From an uncultured Oscillospiraceae bacterium (GTDB taxonomy: Bacteria; Bacillota; Clostridia; Oscillospirales; Oscillospiraceae), in the NCBI GenBank assembly GCA_944385775.1, contig CALWYM010000112.1:1-11467 (forward strand): 11,467 nucleotides of DNA, written 5' to 3'. Below are positions 6,988 to 11,467 of this stretch, in pieces (within the stretch, counting starts at the first letter, position 1; each line of letters starts with the position of its first letter). Below the pieces are notes generated by a model. The model saw only the letters and a list, made by a program, of their open reading frames with translations. It was not told where the DNA came from and ran no database searches. Both the position numbers and the translations under genes were made by a program.

Positions 6988-7040
6988 TTTACGTAACTGG
7001 AAAAAGAACAATAAAAATACTTAAAATTTAAAATTAACTG

Positions 7041-7069
7041 TTGACAAACAGCCTATTTTTTAGTATAAT
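7041..7069 (+). promoter_or_regulatory. Exact-consensus sigma-A promoter of the tRNA operon
   Basis: TTGACA (7041-7046) and TATAAT (7064-7069) are perfect with a 17-base spacer. The 40 bases upstream are almost all A and T in short tracts, which resembles an UP element for the polymerase alpha subunits. The start point should be near 7076-7077, about 24 bases before tRNA-Val. Confidence 0.87.
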
Positions 7070-7100
7070 TTCTCTTGTCGCTGATGTGAGACGGACATAT

Positions 7101-7177
7101 GGGAGTTTAGCTCAGCTGGTTAGAGCGCCTGCCTTACAAGCAGGAGGTCACAGGTTCGAGCCCTGTAACTCCCACCA
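7101..7177 (+). tRNA. tRNA-Val(UAC)
   Basis: A full cloverleaf can be drawn: acceptor GGGAGTT with AACTCCC, D arm GCTC/GAGC, anticodon stem CCTGC/GCAGG around loop CTTACAA with anticodon TAC at 7135-7137, and T arm ACAGG/CCTGT with TTCGAGC. CCA is encoded at 7175-7177 after discriminator A. It is the first gene of the five-tRNA array. Confidence 0.97.
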
Positions 7178-7191
7178 TCACAAAGCGGTAT

Positions 7192-7268
7192 GGCCGAGTA
7201 GTTCAGCTGGTTAGAACGCCAGCCTGTCACGCTGGAGGTCGAGGGTTCGAGCCCCTTCTCGGTCGCCA
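7192..7268 (+). tRNA. tRNA-Asp(GUC)
   Basis: The acceptor GGCCGAG pairs with CTCGGTC with one G-U pair. The anticodon stem CCAGC/GCTGG encloses CTGTCAC, anticodon GTC at 7226-7228. The T arm is GAGGG/CCCTT. Discriminator G is followed by an encoded CCA. Confidence 0.97.
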
Positions 7269-7276
7269 CAATTAAT

Positions 7277-7294
7277 CCCACAATTTTTTGTGGG
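7277..7294 (+). other. Perfect hairpin between tRNA-Asp and tRNA-Phe
   Basis: CCCACAA (7277-7283) and TTGTGGG (7288-7294) pair over a TTTT loop. No T tract follows, so it does not look like a terminator on the plus strand. It could mark a processing site in the precursor tRNA or be a leftover of array rearrangement. Confidence 0.5.
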
Positions 7295-7300
7295 TAATAT

Positions 7301-7376
7301 GCCCAGATAGCTCAGTTGGTAGAGCAAGGGACTGAAAATCCCTGTGTCGCTGGTTCGATTCCGGCTCTGGGCACCA
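7301..7376 (+). tRNA. tRNA-Phe(GAA)
   Basis: Acceptor GCCCAGA/TCTGGGC, D arm GCTC/GAGC, anticodon stem AGGGA/TCCCT with loop CTGAAAA and anticodon GAA at 7334-7336, and T arm GCTGG/CCGGC are all present. Discriminator A and CCA are encoded. Confidence 0.97.
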
Positions 7377-7381
7377 TTTAT

Positions 7382-7457
7382 GCGGCTTTAGCTCATCTGG
7401 TAGAGCGCCACCTTGCCAAGGTGGAGGTAGCGAGTTCGATCCTCGTAAGCCGCTCCA
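7382..7457 (+). tRNA. tRNA-Gly(GCC)
   Basis: Acceptor GCGGCTT/AAGCCGC and anticodon stem CCACC/GGTGG around TTGCCAA give anticodon GCC at 7415-7417. The T arm is GCGAG/CTCGT. Discriminator T, usual for bacterial tRNA-Gly, precedes an encoded CCA. Confidence 0.97.
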
Positions 7458-7463
7458 TTTTTT

Positions 7464-7538
7464 GGCGACATAGCCAAGTGGTAAGGCAAGGGTCTGCAAA
7501 ACCCTGATTCCCCGGTTCAAATCCGGGTGTCGCCTCCA
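7464..7538 (+). tRNA. tRNA-Cys(GCA)
   Basis: Acceptor GGCGACA/TGTCGCC, D arm GCC/GGC, anticodon stem AGGGT/ACCCT with loop CTGCAAA and anticodon GCA at 7496-7498, and T arm CCCGG/CCGGG are present. Discriminator T and CCA are encoded. It is the last gene of the array. Confidence 0.97.
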
Positions 7539-7564
7539 TAAATGTTGCGTTTTTTATACGCAGT

Positions 7565-7597
7565 AAAATCCCTATTCAGTTTTGAATAGGGATTTTT
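7565..7597 (+). terminator. Strong intrinsic terminator of the tRNA operon
   Basis: A 14-base-pair stem (7565-7578 with 7583-7596) carries a GTTT loop and runs straight into a T-rich tract (TTTTTATTTTT). The AAAA at the 5' foot gives a T run on the other strand too, so it could work in both directions. Confidence 0.9.
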
Positions 7598-7635
7598 ATT
7601 TTTAAATTACTGTGGCATATTTAGCCTATGTAGTT

Positions 7636-7641
7636 TATAAT
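7636..7641 (+). promoter_or_regulatory. Possible -10 box for the ZIP transporter gene
   Basis: TATAAT is exact and lies about 25 bases before the gene, downstream of the tRNA terminator where a promoter is needed. No convincing -35 box is found 16-18 bases upstream, so the start point is uncertain and the leader would be short. Confidence 0.4.
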
Positions 7642-7666
7642 GGTTTCGAGGAGATGATATTTTATT

Positions 7667-8449
7667 ATGAATTTTGAAACATTTCAAGGTATAATAATAC
7701 CCTTTATAGGTACTGCACTGGGATCCGCTTGTGTATTCTTTATGAAGGGTGAGTTAAATAGAACTGTTCAGAGATGCCTTACTGGATTTGCGGCAGGAGT
7801 TATGGTTGCGGCATCAGTGTGGAGTCTTCTTATACCGAGTATGGATCATGCTGAAAACATGGGTAAATTTGCTTTTGTTCCAGCTGTTGTTGGATTATGG
7901 ACCGGAATTTTGTTTTTATTATTTCTTGATAAATTGATACCCCATCTGCATATGAATAGCGATAAGGCAGAAGGTCCCAAATCAAAGCTTGCGAGAACAA
8001 CCTTGATGCTTCTTGCCGTTACGCTACATAATATTCCGGAGGGAATGGCTGTTGGGGTCGTTTATGCGGGATTTATTTCGGGTAACGTAAATATAACCGC
8101 CGCTGGAGCTTTGGCTCTTAGTATTGGAATAGCAATTCAGAATTTCCCGGAAGGTGCTATTGTATCCATGCCATTAAGATCCCAGGGTATGAGCAAAGGA
8201 AAATCTTTTGCCTGTGGTCTTGCGTCCGGAATTGTTGAACCCTTTGGCGCCTTTTTAACAATAGTCGCGGCTGGTCTTGTTATACCGCTTTTGCCATATT
8301 TTTTAAGTTTTGCTGCCGGCGCAATGATTTATGTAGTCGTGGAGGAGCTTATTCCGGAAATGAGTGAGGGCGAACATTCAAACATTGGCACAATAATGTT
8401 TTCTGTTGGTTTTGCGTTAATGATGACTTTGGATGTGGCTCTGGGTTAA
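7667..8449 (+). CDS. ZIP-family divalent metal transporter
   Basis: A 260-residue, very hydrophobic membrane protein with about eight predicted transmembrane segments by eye. Two ZIP signature motifs supply the intramembrane metal site: HNIPEG (121-126) and QNFPEG (158-163). SGIVEPFGA (187-195) and EELIPE (226-231) also match the bacterial GufA/ZupT-like branch. Family members move Zn, Fe or Mn into the cytoplasm; the specific metal cannot be told from sequence. The usual His-rich cytoplasmic loop is reduced to a short stretch (IPHLH, 91-95). GAGGAG lies 13 bases before the ATG, a rather long spacing. The gene follows the tRNA terminator and is followed by ogt after five bases, so the two probably share a transcript. 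Confidence 0.9.
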   Translation: MNFETFQGIIIPFIGTALGSACVFFMKGELNRTVQRCLTGFAAGVMVAASVWSLLIPSMDHAENMGKFAFVPAVVGLWTGILFLLFLDKLIPHLHMNSDKAEGPKSKLARTTLMLLAVTLHNIPEGMAVGVVYAGFISGNVNITAAGALALSIGIAIQNFPEGAIVSMPLRSQGMSKGKSFACGLASGIVEPFGAFLTIVAAGLVIPLLPYFLSFAAGAMIYVVVEELIPEMSEGEHSNIGTIMFSVGFALMMTLDVALG

Positions 8450-8454
8450 AGTTA

Positions 8455-8919
8455 ATGGATACTGCAGTTTTTAAAGTGGATGATATCCGTCTTATGATTA
8501 CCGAGAAAAATGGATTTATTACGAATGTTTCGTTTGCAAAAAAGGAAGATGTTGATTCTATTCCCAATAATGGATTAATATTAGAATGTATTCGCCAGCT
8601 CACGGAATACTTTAACGGAAGGAGACGTAAATTTGATATACCACTGGTCCTGTCGGGAACGCCTTTTCAAAAAAGTGTATGGACAGCAATTTCATTTATT
8701 CCGTGGGGTACAGTATGTACATATAAGGAGCTTGCAGACAAAATAGGTCATCCAAAGGCATACAGAGCGGTGGGTATGGCATGTAACCGCAATCCGGTGG
8801 TTATTATTATACCGTGTCACAGAGTACTAGGATCAGACGGTTCTCTTACAGGATATGCAGGAGGACTGGATATGAAGCGAAAGCTCCTTTCACTGGAAAC
8901 GGCACTGAAGAAAAATTAG
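8455..8919 (+). CDS. ogt: Methylated-DNA--[protein]-cysteine S-methyltransferase (O6-alkylguanine repair)
   Basis: This suicide repair protein takes alkyl groups from O6-alkylguanine or O4-alkylthymine onto its own cysteine. The 154-residue product has the active-site IIIPCHRV motif with nucleophile C121, the upstream AYRAVGMA segment with the probable arginine finger R104, the TPFQKSVWTA helix, and GYAGGLDMKRKLL after the active site. The N-terminal domain is short but complete for Ogt, and there is no Ada-type zinc or AraC domain. The start lies five bases after the ZIP stop and has no clear Shine-Dalgarno, so translation is probably coupled to the transporter gene. No functional link between the two is evident. 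Confidence 0.93.
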   Translation: MDTAVFKVDDIRLMITEKNGFITNVSFAKKEDVDSIPNNGLILECIRQLTEYFNGRRRKFDIPLVLSGTPFQKSVWTAISFIPWGTVCTYKELADKIGHPKAYRAVGMACNRNPVVIIIPCHRVLGSDGSLTGYAGGLDMKRKLLSLETALKKN

Positions 8920-8960
8920 GCAAATTATAATTTTTAGGGCTTTATTTTACGTGATAAAAT

Positions 8961-8969
8961 TGTTATAAT
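8961..8969 (+). promoter_or_regulatory. Extended -10 promoter element before fhs
   Basis: TGTTATAAT combines a TGn extension with an exact TATAAT, 39 bases before the fhs ATG. The candidate -35 (TTTATT at 8941-8946) is poor, which is common with extended -10 promoters. It implies that fhs-fchA can be expressed apart from ogt. Confidence 0.6.
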
Positions 8970-8992
8970 TCGATTTATATGAATTACAAGAT

Positions 8993-9000
8993 AGGGGAGG
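8993..9000 (+). promoter_or_regulatory. Ribosome binding site that decides the fhs start
   Basis: AGGGGAGG lies eight bases before the ATG at 9009. The in-frame ATG at 8979 has no such site and would place this sequence inside the coding region. Confidence 0.8.
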
Positions 9001-9008
9001 ACTATATT

Positions 9009-10685
9009 ATGGAGTACAAATCAGATATAGAGATTGCACAAAGTGCAGAGATGCTTAACATCAAAAATATAGCGGAAAGTGTGGGCATTGACGAGAAATA
9101 TCTTGAGCAGTATGGTAATTATAAGGCAAAAATCAGCCTTGATTTTTTAAATAATGTTAAAGATAGGAAAGACGGCAAGCTTGTTTTGGTAACCGCTATA
9201 ACCCCGACAGCTGCGGGAGAGGGCAAGACTACGACAACTGTAGGTCTTGGCGACGCCATGAGACGCCTTGGAAAGAAAAGCGTCATTGCACTCAGGGAAC
9301 CTTCTCTGGGACCAGTTTTCGGCATAAAAGGCGGAGCAGCAGGTGGCGGATATGCGCAGGTAGTTCCTATGGAGGATATCAACCTTCACTTTACAGGAGA
9401 TTTCCACGCCATAGGTGCGGCAAATAACCTTTTGGCTGCGATGATAGATAACCATATATACCAGGGAAATGAACTTGGAATTGACCCAAAGAGCATTACA
9501 TGGCGCAGATGCGTTGACATGAATGACCGCCAGCTCAGGAATATTGTTGACGGTCTTGGCGGAAAAACCAATGGAAACCCCAGAGAGGACGGATTTGATA
9601 TAACCGTTGCCAGTGAGGTTATGGCTATTTTCTGCCTTGCCACCGGGATAAGTGATCTGAAAAAGAGGCTTGCCTCAATTATTGTCGGTTATACTTATGA
9701 CGGAAAGCCTGTTACAGCCGGAGATTTAAAAGCTGAGGGAGCCATGACCGCTCTTCTAAAAGACGCAATAAAGCCTAATTTGGTACAGACTCTTGAGCAT
9801 ACTCCTGCTTTTGTACATGGTGGACCGTTTGCTAATATTGCCCATGGCTGCAATAGCGTAATTGCCACGAAAATGGCAATGAAGCTTGGAGATTACTGCA
9901 TAACAGAGGCAGGATTTGGCGCAGATCTTGGTGCGGAAAAGTTTTTGGACATTAAATGTCGTGCTGCCGGGATTAAACCCTCTGCAGTTGTTATAGTTGC
10001 CACGGTGAGGGCTTTGAAAATGCATGGAGGCGCTGATAAAAAGGAGCTTTCTGCAGAAAACCTTTCCGCTCTTGAAGCTGGGTTGCCAAATCTTTTAAGA
10101 CACGTTGAAAATATTACTAAGGTGTTTAAGCTCCCAGCAGTGGTAGCAATTAACCGTTTCCCCACAGATACAGAGGCTGAGCTTGCGCTTATCGAGGATA
10201 AATGCAGAGAGCTTGGAGTAAACGTTGCTTTGTCTGAGGTGTGGGGAAAAGGTGGAGAAGGTGGAATTGAGCTTGCAAAAGAAGTTATCCGGCTTTGCGA
10301 GTCAGAGAATGAATTTACCTACTGCTATGACTTATCTACGTCAATAAGAGAAAAGCTGAATGCCATATGCAAGAAGATATATCATGCAGACGGATATACG
10401 TTTGCCGGGAGCGCAGCAAAACAGGCTAGAAAGCTTACAGAGCTCGGTTTTGGAAACCTTCCAATATGTATGGCTAAAACTCAATACAGTTTCTCTGATA
10501 ATCAAAAGCTTCTTGGGGCACCTGAGAATTTTAAAATTACAGTCAGAAACCTTAAGGTGTCAGCAGGAGCAGGATTTATTGTCGCACTTACCGGAGATGT
10601 GATGACAATGCCAGGACTTCCTAAAGTTCCTTCTGCTGAGAAAATTGATATTGATGAAAACGGACAAATTTCAGGTCTTTTCTGA
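9009..10685 (+). CDS. fhs: Formate--tetrahydrofolate ligase
   Basis: This enzyme makes 10-formyl-THF from formate, THF and ATP. It is the entry step for formate into one-carbon metabolism and the methyl branch of the Wood-Ljungdahl pathway. From the ATG at 9009 the protein has 558 residues, the usual family length; an in-frame ATG at 8979 would add ten. It shows the ATP-binding TPTAAGEGKTTT (65-76), REPSLGPVFGIKGGAAGGGYAQ just after it, DMNDRQLR, HGGPFANIAHGCNS, the EAGFGADLGAEKF segment, and the C-terminal MPGLPKVPSAEKI. The gene is followed 26 bases later by fchA, whose product acts next on 10-formyl-THF. The pair alone does not prove acetogenesis, since fermenters and purine-degrading Clostridia also carry it. 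Confidence 0.97.
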   Translation: MEYKSDIEIAQSAEMLNIKNIAESVGIDEKYLEQYGNYKAKISLDFLNNVKDRKDGKLVLVTAITPTAAGEGKTTTTVGLGDAMRRLGKKSVIALREPSLGPVFGIKGGAAGGGYAQVVPMEDINLHFTGDFHAIGAANNLLAAMIDNHIYQGNELGIDPKSITWRRCVDMNDRQLRNIVDGLGGKTNGNPREDGFDITVASEVMAIFCLATGISDLKKRLASIIVGYTYDGKPVTAGDLKAEGAMTALLKDAIKPNLVQTLEHTPAFVHGGPFANIAHGCNSVIATKMAMKLGDYCITEAGFGADLGAEKFLDIKCRAAGIKPSAVVIVATVRALKMHGGADKKELSAENLSALEAGLPNLLRHVENITKVFKLPAVVAINRFPTDTEAELALIEDKCRELGVNVALSEVWGKGGEGGIELAKEVIRLCESENEFTYCYDLSTSIREKLNAICKKIYHADGYTFAGSAAKQARKLTELGFGNLPICMAKTQYSFSDNQKLLGAPENFKITVRNLKVSAGAGFIVALTGDVMTMPGLPKVPSAEKIDIDENGQISGLF

Positions 10686-10697
10686 GCTTATTTGTGT

Positions 10698-10703
10698 AGG
10701 AGG
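10698..10703 (+). promoter_or_regulatory. Perfect AGGAGG that sets a TTG start for fchA
   Basis: AGGAGG lies eight bases before TTG at 10712-10714. The first in-frame ATG lies inside the conserved N-terminal region, so TTG is the most likely initiator. Confidence 0.8.
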
Positions 10704-10711
10704 AATTTTAT

Positions 10712-11341
10712 TTGAATTGGAATTTTTCTGAAAAATCCCTCGATGAATTCTCCCAAATGCTGTTTTCCAAAACCCCTGCTCCTGGCGGGGGCGCAGCCTG
10801 CGCATATGTTGCGGCTATGGGCGCCTCGTTGGTAGGTATGATGGGTAACTTTACAGTTGGGAAGAAAAAGTATGCGGATTCCGAGGAAGAGGTATTTTAC
10901 ATACTTGAAAAGGTCGGAAACGCAAGAGCAAGACTTCTTCACCTTGCAAGCCTTGATTCAGCAGCCTTTGACACCGTGTCAAAGGCATACGAAATGCCAA
11001 AGGATACATTGGAACGCAGCCTTGCCATAAGTGAAGGTCTGAGAGAGACCGCTCTTGTTCCTGTGGAGGTTATGAAAATTTGCGCCGAAAACATGGAATA
11101 TGCTTTAAGGCTTTTATCAATAGGAAATCTCAATCTTGCTTCCGATGCAGGCTCCGCTGCTGAATTTTTCCTGGCTGCTGCTAAAGGCTCCATGTTCAAT
11201 GTTGTTGAAAACACATCCAGGATGGACGATTTGGAAATGTCAGAACGCTTTTTTGAGGAAGCAAAAGCTTTACTTGCCCAATGCCATGAGCTGGAAAGTG
11301 AAATTTACGGTGTCCTTTTGGATATGAAGAATATAAAATAG
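10712..11341 (+). CDS. fchA: FchA-type methenyl-THF cyclohydrolase / formimino-THF cyclodeaminase
   Basis: A 209-residue, mostly helical protein of the FTCD cyclodeaminase-like family. In Clostridia this family (FchA) interconverts 10-formyl- and 5,10-methenyl-THF; relatives release ammonia from formimino-THF during histidine or purine breakdown. Hallmarks are TPAPGGGAACA near residues 21-31, the MMGNFTVGKKKY segment, and NLNLASDAGSAAEFFLAAA towards the C-terminus. The length is normal. Translation begins at TTG with a perfect ribosome binding site. Standing right after fhs, it most likely takes the cyclohydrolase role, but sequence alone does not separate this from cyclodeaminase activity. 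No folD or methylene-THF reductase gene is seen in the window. Confidence 0.88.
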   Translation: MNWNFSEKSLDEFSQMLFSKTPAPGGGAACAYVAAMGASLVGMMGNFTVGKKKYADSEEEVFYILEKVGNARARLLHLASLDSAAFDTVSKAYEMPKDTLERSLAISEGLRETALVPVEVMKICAENMEYALRLLSIGNLNLASDAGSAAEFFLAAAKGSMFNVVENTSRMDDLEMSERFFEEAKALLAQCHELESEIYGVLLDMKNIK

Positions 11342-11355
11342 CATGCAATGAAAAG

Positions 11356-11382
11356 CAGCCCGGACTACAACAGTCCGGGCTG
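11356..11382. terminator. Strong GC-rich stem-loop after fchA
   Basis: CAGCCCGGACT (11356-11366) pairs perfectly with AGTCCGGGCTG (11372-11382) over a five-base loop. On the plus strand only scattered T residues follow. On the minus strand the stem runs into C-TTTT, a better terminator tail. It may end transcripts from both sides of a convergent junction. Confidence 0.65.
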
Positions 11383-11402
11383 TAATAATATATAAGATTT
11401 CA

Positions 11403-11467
11403 TTATGTATCAAAAGAATAGAACTGAAAATCGGCATCTTTTAAAATTTTTATGGCAGATTCATTAT
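11403..11467 (-). CDS. Possible C-terminal end of a converging minus-strand gene of unknown function
   Basis: Reading leftward from the window edge, one frame gives 20 codons with a protein-like composition (ESAIKILKDADFQFYSFDT) and then TAA followed at once by an overlapping-frame TGA. It ends about 20 bases from the stem-loop, whose better T run lies on this strand. The segment is far too short to assign a family, and a chance open frame of this length is easily possible. Confidence 0.3.
   Translation of the reverse strand, partial: NESAIKILKDADFQFYSFDT

Noticed and set aside
7272..7520. 82-codon minus-strand open frame across the tRNA genes, containing ESNQRHRDFQSLALPTELSG
   Set aside because: This is the antisense translation of tRNA-Phe and its neighbours, a well-known source of false protein annotations.
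7101..7600. tRNA genes as possible integration sites for a mobile element
   Set aside because: No integrase, no repeated tRNA 3' fragment and no phage-like genes are present on either side within the window.
8911..8935. Inverted repeat AAAAATTA / TAATTTTT at the end of ogt as a terminator
   Set aside because: The stem is made only of A-T pairs and would be unstable. It is expected by chance in such A/T-rich sequence, so I do not call termination here.
8920..9008. Tetrahydrofolate riboswitch before fhs
   Set aside because: The space between the -10 element and the ATG is about 39 bases, too short for the known aptamer, and no matching structure is visible.

Overview
The window looks like chromosomal housekeeping DNA from a low-to-moderate G+C Gram-positive bacterium of class Clostridia, possibly Oscillospirales/Ruminococcaceae. 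The reasons are strong AGGAGG-type ribosome binding sites, exact TTGACA/TATAAT promoters, all tRNA genes encoding their CCA ends, a yhbY-nadD-yqeK-rsfS cluster like that of Bacillus subtilis (yqeI-nadD-yqeK-yqeL), an LCP wall-polymer ligase, and an fhs-fchA one-carbon pair. The lineage assignment is inferred from gene content and order, because no search was possible.

Region 1 (1-6614) is one tightly packed plus-strand run: the 3' part of rdgB (ITP/XTP pyrophosphatase), yhbY (ribosome-associated RNA-binding protein), a fused nadD-yqeK (NaMN adenylyltransferase joined to an HD-domain Ap4A hydrolase-like phosphohydrolase), a membrane-anchored LCP protein with a long serine-rich and acidic tail, rsfS (ribosome silencing factor) and leuS. 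Gaps are 2 to 37 bases and no terminator is visible inside, so it reads as one operon serving nucleotide-pool cleaning, NAD synthesis, ribosome assembly and silencing, wall-polymer attachment and leucyl-tRNA charging.

Region 2 (6615-7600) holds compact translation-apparatus units. rpsU (S21) has its own exact-consensus promoter and ends in a hairpin. A second exact-consensus promoter drives a five-gene tRNA array, Val(UAC)-Asp(GUC)-Phe(GAA)-Gly(GCC)-Cys(GCA), which ends in a strong intrinsic terminator.

Region 3 (7600-11467) carries a ZIP-family metal transporter followed closely by ogt (alkylguanine-DNA alkyltransferase), then fhs and fchA, which convert formate and tetrahydrofolate to 10-formyl- and then 5,10-methenyl-THF. 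A stem-loop follows fchA, and the last 65 bases may hold the C-terminal end of a converging minus-strand gene.

I found no phage, insertion sequence, CRISPR array, toxin-antitoxin or defence genes, and nothing that I would call an undescribed system. The most distinctive items are the nadD-yqeK fusion, the LCP protein's polyserine run and acidic tail, the leuS sequence type, and the asymmetric stem-loop and possible converging gene at the right edge.
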